Shown in pieces: positions 49,342 to 62,200 of a DNA stretch of 64,000 nt. The notes under the pieces were generated by a model. It had not been told where the DNA came from. It did not search any database and was given only the letters and a program-made list of their open reading frames with translations. Numbering within the stretch: position 1 is the first letter of the stretch; every line of letters begins with the position of its first letter. A program made the position numbers and the translations under genes. The DNA comes from Sphagnum compactum (Eukaryota > Bryophyta > Sphagnopsida > Sphagnales), in the NCBI GenBank assembly GCA_965153455.1, contig OZ234496.1, forward strand, positions 8,951,863 to 9,015,862, read 5' to 3'.

Positions 49342-49356
49342 TGGTATTAGAGTAGG
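49342..49356 (+). other. Primer-binding site (initiator-Met tRNA type)
   Basis: TGGTATTAGAGT immediately follows the 5' LTR. It differs by one base from the standard copia site TGGTATCAGAGC. Confidence 0.85.
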
Positions 49357-51054
49357 AATGTTCTTAGTTGCTAGTGATCATGTGCGTGAGCTCAACTTCT
49401 GTCTTGCTTGTTTTTTGTTGTTGTCTTTCATAATGTAGCTCTAGAGTCAAGATTGATTATGCATTGCAAGGAAAGTTCTAACGTTCAAACAAGTTTTTGA
49501 GTGTGTATCTAACCTAGTAGATTAGGCTAAAATATCAACAATAGCAGAGAATTTTTTGCAAATTCCAGCAAGCTAATTGGATCAATCAACTACCATCACT
49601 AAAAGATTCATGTCATGAATCAACTTAAGAAGGAGAGAGCTTGGGACATGGTGGCCCCACCTAGGACGCCATTCCTAAATTTCTCATCCCTTTCCATTTG
49701 ACCTCCCACGATAGTGACACTAGTGCAAAGAAGTGAACATTGCAGTAGTCCTATTCCTTTAGAGCAGATTCATGAAGAAGAAGAAGAAGAAACTATAGTA
49801 AAGTAGTGATTCACGCAACACTAGAGGATCTTGAAATGAAATACCAAAGAGATGATAACGCCATGTCTCTACTAATTTCATCAATCAAAGATGACTTACT
49901 CTTAGAAATATTTTGAAATTGAGGACCTCACATTAGCATGGATGCACTATAGAACATGTATAAGATCCAAAACATTGTCGAAAAAATGCATTTGAAAAAC
50001 TATATGGTGGCATCGATGATCAATGAAGATATCGGGCTAGAAGGGTATCTTTGAAAGTTCAATGCACTCAAATCACAATTAGTGATGATTGGAATGCCCA
50101 TGGTAAAAGAATATTTGGTGGAGACTTTGTTGAATGTTTTGCTTGATTTGTATGAGTCTTTCATCCAAGCAATTGTTGGTACAGGCATCACCTTATCATT
50201 CGAAACATTTGTGGGGAGATTTTTGCACCACAACATTCAATCATTAAAGGATGCTCTCTTTACACATTATAAGAAAGCATGCTACAATAGTTGAACAATG
50301 TTAGTCACAAACCAAGCATTTGCTTCTACTATGGGAAAGTTGTGCACTTTTTAAATTGATGTAAGGAGCATGAGGTTGACGTTTGTAAATTGGAACAAGA
50401 TCACCATTAGAAATGGGAGCATTACAATGTGAGAGCAATGGAAGACACTTGTCAATCAACTTTAGCCAAACAACTCAAATTTGTAAGAATTGTTTGAAAA
50501 AACTATAACAAGTCTAAAAGGAAAGATCGACTATAAGAAATATTTAAATTCAGGTGCTTCAGCCCATGTTATTAGGATGGTTCTATTTTGACTAATGTAA
50601 AACCACGTCCCCACACCCCAAGCGTGAAAACAACAAGGGGCTAATCCCATGATATTGTTGGTAAGGGAAGTGTGACTATTGAAACATTGTCAAGTGGAAT
50701 AAAGGGCATTGCCAACATTTTGTATGTACCTAGATTACAAAAAAAAATGATTGAACTTTGGAAAGATAACAAGTTAAGGTTACATCATAGTGTTTAATGT
50801 GAAGCAATGTCTTGTGATCCATAGGTAAGATTGTTGAATGACTATTACAAACACACAAGACCTTATAATGGTCTTTATCACTTTGATATGAAAATTCTAA
50901 TTGAATCATCACAAATCATATGAAAATTCTAATTGAATCATCACAAATCAATGTGATTGATTGTTTGTCAAATGTGAAGTTGTGGCATTGCAAGTTGGGC
51001 CACACGAACCATCAAAGCTTTAAAAAATTGTTTGAAAATCAAACGGCCACAAGG

Positions 51055-51469
51055 TTGTAAAAATATAATAAATCCAACATGTACAAATACAAAGAAATAA
51101 AATTTATGATAAGATGTTTATTTACTAAAATTATTGAACAATAAAATACAACTTTACATATCATATAAAACCTAAAAACAAAAGCAATATGATTTTACTA
51201 AGTTGTCCATTATACATATTATGTTACAATACATCTTAGATTCACAAAGTAAAGCAACTAATCAAGTTTGTGTTTGCTTCAATACTAAAAATGATACTTT
51301 CTACGAAATTCAAATATAACAATGTGCACATTCACATGTGTGCATGGTTAGTGCATGTTTTGATAATTGACACCCTAAATAAAATGTTAATTTAGAACAA
51401 AAAAACTTATTTCAAAACGATGTTAAGAAAAATCATCTACTAATGGGATCACACTATTCTTTTTTACAA
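51055..51469 (+). mobile_element. MITE-like insertion with short terminal inverted repeats
   Basis: About 415 bp of non-coding AT-rich DNA interrupts the copia integrase frame exactly between TATRL and LLANLLTIKKVCHGC. Its ends are TTGTAAAAAT and TTTTTTACAA, near-perfect inverted repeats of about 9-10 bp. AAGGTT is present on both sides (51,051 and 51,472) and could be the target-site duplication. The superfamily is not clear from so short a TIR. Confidence 0.6.
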
Positions 51470-51974
51470 TGAAGGTTACTAGCAAACTTGTTGACAATCA
51501 AAAAGGTGTGTCATGGTTGCCAATTAAGGAAGCAAATTAGGGAATGTTTCCCCAAGAATCAAACTCAAGCAACAAAACTAATGCAAATGGTACATTTTAA
51601 CCTATGTGGTCCTTTTTCAATCAAGTCGTTAGTTGGTTCATCATATTTTATGAATAGGGTTGTGAATTGAAGACGAATCATTGCTTTTACACAATGTTAA
51701 ATCAATGATGCTTGAAAATGGTACATCAAACTATTTTTAGGCTAAGGTAATTAGTTTTACAACATATTTACTAAATAGGTGTCCAACAAAATTGAACCAA
51801 AAAATTACACCAAAACAATTGTTTTCAAGAGTGAAACATGATTTATGTCATCTAAAAATATTCAAATATCAGGTGTATATCCATGTCTTAAAAAAAGAAA
51901 ACAAAAACAAACTAAATCCGCATGTTTTAAAAGGAATTTTTGTAAGGTATGATGCCCATTCCAAAACATACAAG

Positions 51975-52900
51975 TGTCGCAACCTTAGCCTTGGGCTCAC
52001 GACCAAGGCAAGGGCTTGCAAAGGTGCAGGCCAAGAGTGAGCTTGAGAATCACATTTCATGCTCTCGAGAGCGCAAAAGAGTGTGAAAAAATGAACCCCC
52101 ACACTCCCAAGTGAGCTCCCACTTTGGGAGTTGGGGTCCCAATGGACTCCTGAATCTTCAGTGAACAATTTCATGGGTCAAAACTCATTGGATTGAGAAG
52201 TTACTTATATCATTGAAAATCTCTTGGAACGTAGATGTTTAAAATGGGCTCGCATTACCCATTTGGGTTCTTAAAACATAAGTTATGGCCAAAGGAAGGG
52301 TCGGGAGTCAAATTGGTAATTTGACTCCCAACCACTTAAAGTCGGGAATCGCCTTGACTTCCTTGCGTGCAGGTGGCGTGCCACATGCCATTGGAAAGCT
52401 TGACAAGGGCTAAAATTTTACTTTAGAATTCACATCAATCGAAGGTCTGCACACAAAGTTATGGGCCTCCAAAGTTGTGGGAGTCCCAATTTTAGGAATT
52501 TCGAGACTCCCACTTGGGAGTCCCGAGACAAAATGACATTTGGGCGCTGGTTCTGTGGTCAGGCACAGAGTATACTATAAGGGGGAAGGTGGTGGTTTCC
52601 TTCAAGTCCGGGCCGTGGTGAGTCTTGTGAGTCTGTGTCTACCCGTGGCTCGTCTGTGCACCAAAAGTGCTCCAACTATGCACTAACCAACTTGTTGTTT
52701 GGTTTGTGCAGGTTTGTGTGAGTAATTGATTGCTTGTCATTCTTCCTAGTCCCATCTCGGAGCTCCAACACACCCCTCTACCCCCAAAGTGCTACGAACC
52801 AGGGAGCGTGCCCCAACTCCTTATCCTTATGTTGTTTTCGCATTTAGACTCGCAGTTGAGTCTTCCCAGTAATTTGGGAGTGCATCATAAGGTCTCAACA
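51975..52900 (+). mobile_element. Probable solo LTR nested in the copia element
   Basis: About 926 bp beginning TGTCGCAACC and ending GGTCTCAACA (TG...CA with inverted-type ends). It interrupts the copia protein after SKTYK; the copia frame resumes near 53,000 (RQTHIDIHVFDEVW). It is richer in GC than the host element and contains a promoter-like TATACTATAAGGGGG near 52,571. I see no clear 5-bp target duplication, so the boundaries are approximate and the type is inferred from structure. Confidence 0.6.
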
Positions 52901-55074
52901 GAAAAAAAATCATTATCGGTATAAATGTAAAATTTGAATGAAATGTTAGTTATTACACTTGAAACAATGAAACTTGATCCAATATTATGCCAATATATGA
53001 CCATTGATTTTACACCATTGAGACAAACACACATAGACATACATGTTTTTGATGAGGTGTGGACCAATAGGCTATTGTGTATCTCACCTCAAACTTATGT
53101 CGTAAAGAAATTGAAGAAAATTGGGCACTAAAAACCAATGATTTGAAAGATCATTTGCTAGTAATTTTCACCAAAGAAAGTAAAACACCACCGAAGAATA
53201 CATCCAACTCACCTTCAACACATGTTTTGGTGAAACATGGAATAAAAATTGCAATTGAATAGTTTCCTACACCAAGAACACAATTAGTTAAAAACCAGTT
53301 CCCCCAATTGATTATTGGGAAGTGTTAACATCATCCATTCCTTGTGAATTTTCTAAAAAAGAACATTATCTTCGTATTGTGATGCATCATTTGAAACTTC
53401 ATAATTAAATTATCCATGATTAGACTAAATCAAGATTTTTTGAAATTTATATTTAACACTTTTCGCCTTAAATATACGCTTTAGCATTTAGTTTAGAAGG
53501 ATGGAAATGATTCAAAAAATGGATTTTATTTTGAAAGATAAGACATGGAGTCTTGTCGACCTCCCATTGGGAAAGAAGCATGATGGGTCTACAAAATAAA
53601 GTGAACATTTGATGGAAAACTTGTGAAGCTCAAAACGAGATTAATGGGGAGTCATGAAAAGATATGAACAAAAAACACAAATTGATTTTGACGAAACTTT
53701 TGCACTAGTTATTAAATGGAACATAGTGAGATTGGTCATGGCCCTCACAATTCATACGAAATGGGAATTAATACACTTGGATGTAAAGATGAATTTTTTA
53801 ATGGTGATTTGAAGGTAGACATTTTCATGATGAAACCAAAAGGTTTTGAAGTCAAAGGGTAAGAATAGGTGTGCAAACTTCATAAAGCCTTGTAGAAGCT
53901 ACAACAAACACCAAAAGATTGGTATGAAAAAATAAACCAATATGTGCAAAACCAAGGCTTGACCAAAAATGATGCCAATCACAACTTGTATCACTTACTT
54001 GAAGACAAAAAAAACTACTCATCATGGTGTTCTATGTGGATGATTTTCTAATTACAAGAGACCACACCAACTATTACTTTCCTAGTTTGAAATGACTAAA
54101 GCTGGACTTCTAAAGTTTTTCTAGGTGTAAAGTTTCTATTTTTATCAACATGCATCTTTATGTGCCAATGTGCCTATGTTACAAACATTCTTGACAAGTT
54201 TAAATGACTGATTGTAACCTAGTCCCCACACCCTTTCTAAAAAATGCCAAGTTTGGAAAGGATGAACATAGGGAGGATGTTGATTCAACCTTGTATGTAC
54301 CGTCGAATTATCAACAAGTTGATTTACTTCACCCATAATTGTCATGATTTCACATGTATGCAATGGGGATATTTAGCAAATGAACATGCCCAAAACATAC
54401 ACATTTGGAAAGGGCCCTTCATATTATGAAATATCTTAAAGGTATTTGGGATAACAATATCCTTTACCAACATGGGGATGGAAATGAAGTTCAAGGGTTT
54501 ACTAATGTAGACTAGGCTTGATATGATAAAAGGAAGTTTACTTTTAATTACTTATTGAAATTTGGAGGAAGCTTCATAACTTGGTGCCAAAAAAAAACCC
54601 AATTAATGCATTCAACTCAATTGAGGTAAAATATTGAATAGTGTCTGAAGGTGCTAAAATAACAACATGGTTGAAATTGCGCCTTACGCAACTTAATGTG
54701 TTTCAACCAAGTACCCCGTTGTATGTTAACAACTAGAGTTGTATGAAGATTGCAAAAAACTTAGTTTATCACCCTCACACCAAACATTTTTAAATGCATT
54801 ACCATTATATCAAAGAAAAAAAGATTTCAAGAAAGGTAAAATTAAATTATGTGGTCACAAATGATTAAATAGCTAACATTTTAACAAAGCCTCTAGACTA
54901 AAGTAAGTTTCTATATTTTAAAATAAAGTTGGAACTTCAAAGCCTTTCTTAACTTAAGTAAGTGCCAAATGGATTAAGGAATTACAAGGTTTCCATCAAG
55001 ACACACATGTGCTCGCCAATATTTCTATTGAAGCTTGAATAGGATTAGAAGAAATTGATGAAAAAAAGGAAAAG

Positions 55075-55260
55075 TGTTAATATTCTATTTTCAAGAGTTA
55101 CATGTGATAAATCTTATTTTAGGTGTTTAACCATTAAGAATTACATACAATGAAAGTAGCCAAGTGAATATTTGCTAATCAATTCATGTTTTTTGGACTA
55201 TTGGTTGTGTATGGAGTAATGTATGTTTATATATATATGTATATTATTACCTTGCATTAT
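55075..55260 (+). repeat. 3' LTR of the copia element (truncated)
   Basis: It starts TGTTAATATTCTATTTTC right after the polypurine tract and aligns with the 5' LTR up to CCTTGCAT at about 55,258. The last ~50-60 bp found in the 5' LTR are missing. Confidence 0.85.
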
Positions 55261-58200
55261 GAAAAGAAAAGTGTTAAATAAACTTGTGCACATTGTACCC
55301 ATTACAATTTGAAATGTCATTTTGCCACATCTTGCAACCCAATTTTCATGTTACATGTAGCATTTTATAATATTTGAATATTTGGGTTTTTTTAAATAAC
55401 AAGGGTATAAAGAAAATAGGTGGTGGAAAGGTAGGTTTAAAGGTAGATATAAAATAGGATTGGGTAGATATGTAAATAGGTATGTAGCCAGGTGTGGATG
55501 ACTTAGATAAACAAACAAATAATATTTTTATAACTATATGAAACAATCTTCATATGATTTTTAAAAAAATGTTGGTCAATTTGATAAATTTGGTTTCAAA
55601 ACATAAACAGAAAATTTAAGTTTTTTTAAAAATCAATTACATAAAAACACAATCAATGATAGATGATGTATGAAAGGAATGAATGTAATGAAATAACATA
55701 AATAATGTGCCATAACCCTATCTCTTAATATGAGGAATAAAATCTATGACTAAAATTATTTTGTGTAGAATTTTTAAAAGAAAAACTCCTTGTAATTTTC
55801 ATGTCATCTTCATGCAAGATGTAAATATTAAATCGTTAAAAAAAAATTTAAAAACTATTCAAGGCTCCAATTTGAACAATCTTATTGGTCACAAAAAAAA
55901 TTTCCACCAAAGGACAAACCTATGATGTTATTACCTACAACATTTAAGTCCCAATTTATTGAAGTTGACTCCTTTAAAACAATTCACTGAAGCTTTGCAT
56001 TTTAACAATTTGATTAATCATATAAGTTTTTCTTTCATCCCTAAACACAAGGCTATTCTAAAGACCTCCTATATTTGTGTGTATTTTTTACATTAATCTT
56101 TTAACCCTTGTTTCCATCAATGTTTTTTTTGGTGCGAAATTTTCTCAAAATGTGAAAAATAGAAATAAAAAGGAAATATTCTCATTTTATCTGAATTGTT
56201 TTGTCAAATTTCGAAAATGAATCTTTTTGGTCACATTTGGACTTTGATTTTCATACTCCAACATTTTTTTAACTAGTTTTTTTCAATTTAGTATATTTTT
56301 AAAATGTTAAAATTTGTCACCAATTAATATTAAATTCCTATTGGGATGCTAACCAATGATGCAAAATCAAAAACTTGAAAAAAAATAAATCACTAATCTA
56401 TAGCATTGTTGTACGTGTGAATGGTTTAGGATTTATACGTTGTGTGAGTGGAACTATTTAAATTTATATTATGTCATGTAAAACAATGTAAGTGTAGAAA
56501 TAAATACATTTATATGATTTTACACAATTGTGTAAAACAAATACACTTATATGGTTTTACATAGTTGTGTAAAACAAATATACTTATATGGTTTTAAGTG
56601 TAAAACAATGTAAAACATGTGATTTATATTTGGGGAGGGAGGGGGGATTCCATAGTGTTTTTGGTGATAGGGCAACCAAATGGCCCATAACAAAAAAAAC
56701 ACTCATGGAAACATTTGTGCTTTGGGATGCATCACAACTAATTAAATTAATCAATATGAATCACAATAATTACCTAAGTTTTTGTAAAAGCTTAAGCCAA
56801 AAGTGGTGATGAACAAAGTTAAGAATAACATTTCTATTTAAGCAATGAAGTATTTCAAAATGTGCATTCAAGATAGCTCCACCATAGTCCCATATTGGTA
56901 GAAAATGCTAATGTTTGGGGAATATCATGACTTTTTGTGAAGGGCAAATCAAAGTGACCCATTGCAAAAAAATAAAAATAAAGTGAGCTTTGAGATGCAC
57001 TCACAACTAATTAATATGGATTTGCAAGAAGGTATGGTCATGAAGGGTAGATGATACCTACACTTATAGGGGTGAAAACATTTACATTGGGCCATATAAA
57101 TTTATTTGACAAATATTTACATTGGTCTTGCGTAAATGTATTTTAAAAAATAGACAACAACAATATAAGTGTAAATATAAAAAATTTAGATGTGTAAATG
57201 TAAATCATTTACATAGATCTTCTAAATTTTGTATTGTGATGTCCATTTTTATTGGTTATTAAAATTCTTCATAATTCAAGAGTTTTTTCATATCATGATG
57301 CATCCAAGATTGGGTTTGCATAATTTCAGATGTGCCCTATGTTATCAATTAGTAATGTGTGTTCAAATGTTCAATCAAACATGTTATATTTTCAATGATT
57401 TCATGCCAAATATTTAGTAAATCTTCTCTAAGATTTGCCATAACAATTAAAAATTATTAAGGTGTACTTTTTAGTCATTAAATACAAAGCATAGTTTTTA
57501 ATTTATGAAGTATACTCTAATAATTTCTCAAAAAATTTAGATTTTTGTACTCATAATTATTTAATGCCAAACTTGCTAGGTTACTAAGGTAATTTAGATG
57601 GAATTCCTGTGTTGCATATATTGTAGTAGCCTAGGGTCAGTTTCCACATTGACAAAACAAATAATTATTTTTTTATCATAAAAATTAATTCTTTTTAAAA
57701 ATTTAAAATGATTGAATTTTCCATGATCTATCATGATATTTTCACATGAGTTAGTGAAATTATTGAGATTGTAGCCTATGATAATTATGATGATTTCAAC
57801 ATGTCGACTTCATATTTTCACAAAAAAAAATCATTTCACTATTTTGAGGATTATTTAATGACGAAGTTGACCTTAGGGTAAGGTAGTTTGAATATTTGAG
57901 AAACATTAAGGACTAAACAAATTGTTAATTCTATTAAATAATTGTGAGGTCCCTCTCAAAGTTCTTTTTTTGGGAGGACCCACTTTCATGGGTCCATCAT
58001 GAATGAATTATTGGAGCATTGGACATTTTCAAAAGAGAGTCATGGTAAAAATTTCCCTCTTGTCTAGCTTTATAAGAGCAGCTCCACCGGTGCTCAGTAG
58101 GTACGTGGCCTAGCAAAAAGAGAGTTGGATGAAGAAAGTGAAAACGTGTTTGGTTAAAATGATTTTGGCCCAGCATTTTTCCCACAAAATGATTTTGGCC

Positions 58201-58960
58201 CAGCATTTTTTTTCCCACAAGATGCTGAGGCTAGCAAACTGCAAAAGGCACATCAGAGCCTTCTTAACACCTGTTGTGAATTGACTTTATACTAGCTTGG
58301 TTGGTCCAGATGCCCTGCCTAACACATCATGCTGTTGATTGGCTGGCTAGATAGTTTGATTGGTCTAGGTGGGTTGCTATTACTAGTCTCCCTTCCACAT
58401 CTTTGCAGTCCCAATTTTAGTTTCATGGGTGGGGTTGGGGAAAAAGTAAAGTAAAAATTCCTAACCCCACCAATATTTATCTGAGAAACATTTTCTCTGC
58501 ATCACATACTGGGTACTTCTGGACCTGGTTTAGTTCATGACAATTCAGCTATGGGAAAGCTTATGGGATAAAGTGTAATGATGATGATGTTGGGTGCTTG
58601 CTCGCTCGATCATGAGGCAAAAAGAGAAAGAAAGAAGATGAATATTTTATAGTAGGGACCTTTTGGTTTAGTCTCAAAATAACACTGGAAATTGTTTTGT
58701 AGTTATAACATACCTAGTGAACTACCTTGAGTTTTGAAGCAATGCATGAAGGAAAAGTTGCTTTCCTTGATCAAAAGGATTAAAAACTGACAAAATTTGT
58801 GCAATGAAGAAACTTGGCTTGTAAGGGTCTAATGGAATCAAAGGTAGAATAACAAGAAGATTGCCTTGAACACCACTTAATTTATGTATTAAGGAAGGTA
58901 GTTTGCAGTGTTGGGCGGGTATCATAATTTTATGATACTCTCTGGGTCCCGTTTTCACAA
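55261..58960. other. AT-rich spacer with a palindrome-bearing repeat
   Basis: No gene recognised. A tandem block at 56,480-56,600 is listed separately. The direct repeat AAAATGATTTTGGCCCAGCA occurs at 58,157 and 58,187. A GGTAGGTTTAAAGGTAGATA-type region lies at 55,430-55,500. Confidence 0.5.
56480..56600 (+). repeat. ~46-bp tandem repeat with a 20-bp palindrome
   Basis: About two and a half units of TGTGTAAAACAAATACACTT followed by ATATGGTTTTACA. The first junction forms the perfect palindrome TTTTACACAATTGTGTAAAA at 56,518-56,537. Confidence 0.85.
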
Positions 58961-58961
58961 A

Positions 58962-59186
58962 GTAATTTACGAAAGGGTCCGGTTCTCCCCCCCCCCCTCA
59001 AAAAACATTTTTACACCGGGCAAGGGTATCAACATTTTTTTGTACCGGTGTCAATTTTTTCAATTTACAAAAGGGTCCGGTTCTCCCCCCCCCCCCCCCC
59101 CCCCCAAAAAAAATTTTCTACACTCTTTACACCGGGCAAGGGTATCAACAATTTTTTTGAACCGGTGTCAATGTTTTGAAAAAAAT
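58962..59186 (+). repeat. Tandem duplication (~110 bp) with long C runs
   Basis: Two units contain AAGGGTCCGGTTCTC, a C run (12 nt, then 21 nt at 59,085-59,105), ACACCGGGCAAGGGTATCAA and ACCGGTGTCAAT. A further half-motif (ACCGGTTCTCACAAATGTGA) follows to 59,215. Confidence 0.88.
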
Positions 59187-59215
59187 TGACACCGGTTCTC
59201 ACAAATGTGAACCGG

Positions 59216-62200
59216 TTCTTAAAAATTTGAGAACAACCAGTTATCTTTTGCCAGTTCTCACAAATCGGGTATTTCTTTTTAGTTTTACTAAGATGAAATA
59301 ATTATTGATTTGATTTCTTTTCTTAACGGCAGCTCTGATAGAATAATGTTTTGTTTTGGCAAATGTTTTTTTTCAAAATGGCAAAAATTCAGGATTTAAA
59401 TTTTTTCAGTAGCCAAATTTTTAAAAAATATTTTGAAATTTTGAAATTCGCCAAATTCTATCCTGAGTTCTAATATAGTTCAATTTCTTCTTCAGATATT
59501 TGTTTTTTTATTGTCATATCTGGCTAAATAGTGACTTCAGCTATATCACAAAATTGAAAAGAAAAAACAATCATTTAGAAGTTGACAGAATAGCCCAATA
59601 ATAATAATGTTAAGTCTCCAAATATCATTACCATCTGACTTGGCCTATCACCATTAATGAATACCTACCACTAAATACTGGCCCTTCCTTGGATCTCCCA
59701 TCTCCCAAAGCAAATTAAACCTGACAAGCAAATTTTGATGTGAGTTTAGTGAAGAAGGTGTCCTTTCTTTAGTCCTAATTAAATTCTTTTTTAATGAAAA
59801 TTATTTTAAAGAATTGGTGCAAGCTCATAATATTATTGAAAAGCCCTTGATGATTGGGATTTCTTGAATGTGATTTCCTAATTTTTAAACATAAGATGAG
59901 AGATATCGAATTTTTGAGTAATTTTTGTCACTAGAAGTTAATTTACAATTCAAAATAATTTTTTCATAGTTGAGCTCTATCATTAAGGTTTTTATTCACA
60001 CTTGGGCCAATGACACATGCCACACTAATTTTATATATTAGCAATGGGTGTTTATTTGTTTGGTTTGGATGTGATCACATATTGTAACACCTTTCAATTT
60101 GTTTTGTTTTGTTTTGTGGGACCTCCTTTTGGTACCATGAGAAGAGGCCTAGATGAAACGATATACACATTTGTCATTTTACAATTTTTAAACTAACGAA
60201 GAAAAAAAAAATGCAATTTTGAATGATTTTCATCTTTGAAAATTAATTTTAAATTTAAAAAAGTTGGTTTTTGTCAAAAGAACTATGAAGTTAAGTGCAC
60301 TTCAATCAAAATAGTGTTGGGATAGGTGACTTCAAATAAATTGTATTTTGATTATTATCTGGCGACCCAACTATTCTTACCTTGGGTTTGCACATGATAT
60401 GAAAATTGTGCAGCAATTTTTTCAAGCCTTTTCCCATTTGCATGGGCCATAATCTTTTGGGAGCCCCAAGTATACTTGAAAAAAAAATGATTCGGTTGAA
60501 TGGATGGATTGACGGTAGAGTGGTGGGGTATGATTCACTCCCGAGCGAAGTCCGATGATTAGGTAATGGCACCCCATCTATCCAATCTATTCGGTTGTGG
60601 GGACAACATTCCAACCCTTTTGAGGGGGTCATGCCTTTGTATAATTTTAAAAAGCTTCCACAACATAGGATTTATTTTCTTGGGTAGATTCGTATTTTTG
60701 CATGGTATTCAATTCAATTATAATGAATTTGTTGGGTTTTGTGCATCAAACGGGGGCATAAATTCTATTGCTCAATGGGTGGGCGGATCATTTTTGGCAA
60801 TTGTGGAAAGGCAAATTGTTAACAAAGTGTGGGTGGGGCAAACATTCCTCCAAGTTTTCCACTTGAAGACACTTTGTGGCAATCTTGAAGAGATGGAAAA
60901 AATGTGTGGATGATCTTTTGAAAGTGCGGACCTTTCTTCCTTCCAAAAAGAAATGAAAAAAGTTCCGTCCATCAACATCCATCCTTTCACCCTTTTGTTC
61001 ACACAAACAACAATCTTCTTTTGTGGGTTCAACACAAGAGCTTTTAGACTTTTGTTGTGACTTAGCCTAGTGGAAAACAACACTATTATTGCTTGTGTCC
61101 AAAAGGGATCCACTAAAAGTAGAGGGAGGAAGTAAGTTTTTTCCTTTTTATTTTGGGTAAGGGTTATGAATGTTTACCTTTTCTAGGTCATGGGTGGCTA
61201 TTTGTGTCATGACACTTTTTTTTTGTTGGTTTATTTTGCAATGTGGTTGTGAAGGTCCAAACGTAGTTACCTCTATTCTTTTCACTTACATGGGTATCAA
61301 GAGTGGGTTTTGTTTTGTTTTTGTTTTTTTTTTTTTTTTTTGGGAGTGATGAACCAACAAAAATAAAGAGATCTATCACCCAAGAAAATAAATTTTTTTG
61401 TCAAGGTTGTCCCGCCCATATTAATTAATATGAATCACATTATAAACTAACATAGATAGTGATATATTCAAGTGTGAATCATATTAATTAGTTGTGGGGA
61501 CACCCAAAGATATCTTTTCTTTATTTCTTTCGTAATGGGCATCATCGATTGGCTTGTCACCAAAAAAAAAATAAAAAAAATCAAGCTTTGGACACTCCCA
61601 AAATAAATATATATTTTGTGGTCTCCTCCTTTTGGGCTGCTTATAAAGGTTATTATTGGAGTGGCCTCAAAATAATAATAATAATAATAATTTAAAAAAA
61701 AAAACAAACTGGGCCCCCTAGATGCATGTTGGCTCACCTCATTGGTTGCAAGATTTTTTTTTTTTTTTTGGTACTACTAGTGTTCTTTGCATTTTGGGCC
61801 AAGACATAAAGCACTCTCATGACAAGAGGTAGTCGCTGAACGGTGAAAAGGCTCTCTTATTGGCATTTTGTCCATCTTCTTTATCGTATTACAGCTTCAG
61901 CACATGTCTGTTTGAATAATTAATTAATTTTGAATATTTCAAAAAAATTCGAAAATTAACATATTTCAAAAATATTTTTCATTTTTCCATCACAAAAGTT
62001 TGTTCTTAATTTTTTTTTGAAAATTTCAGCATTTAAAAAAAATAAAATTCATGGCATAGGAGGATCCATCCAAATTTGGCTACAAGACAAATAGAGAAAA
62101 AAAAAACTCTAGGAATCCTATTACATTTGTTTACAAATCTCTAGAACTTATTAGTTAAATATGTCGATTTCAAAAGAAGAAAGTTAAAAATCTGCCCAAA

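Larger units (their letters stand above)
49440..54900 (+). pseudogene. Copia gag-pol remnant
   Basis: Gag (UBN2 type) is seen at about 50,040-50,294 (GMPMVKEYLVETLLNVLLDL, YESFIQAI). A zinc knuckle follows at about 50,310-50,350 with its second Cys replaced by Tyr. The protease box reads NSGASAHV at about 50,547, with N for the catalytic Asp. Pre-integrase LWHCKLGHTNHQSF lies near 50,985; after the insertion, the zinc region and core read CHGCQLRKQ and NLCGPFSIKSLVGSSYF (51,500-51,650); the late integrase reads HLKIFKYQVYIHVLKKE (51,860). RT lies at about 53,500-54,060 (DKTWSLVDLPLGKK, IDFDETFALVIKWN, HLDVK, catalytic FYVDDF at 54,030-54,047). RNase H remnants (NLVYHPHTKHFKMHYHYIKE) are at about 54,750-54,825. 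There are numerous stops and frameshifts. Confidence 0.9.
49108..55260 (+). mobile_element. Decayed Ty1/copia retrotransposon with nested insertions
   Basis: Two LTRs frame a gag-pol remnant in the order gag, zinc knuckle, protease, integrase, RT, RNase H, which is the Ty1/copia order. A primer-binding site TGGTATTAGAGT (complement of the initiator-Met tRNA 3' end, one mismatch from TGGTATCAGAGC) starts at 49,342. A polypurine tract GAAAAAAAGGAAAAG ends at 55,074. The LTRs differ at many positions and every domain has stops, so the insertion is old. A ~415-bp element sits in the integrase zinc region and a ~926-bp probable solo LTR in the integrase C-terminus. Confidence 0.93.

Noticed and set aside
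60306-61113. Overlapping 108-115-residue frames on both strands
   Set aside because: No motif, composition close to spacer, and no splice context. They look like chance open stretches.
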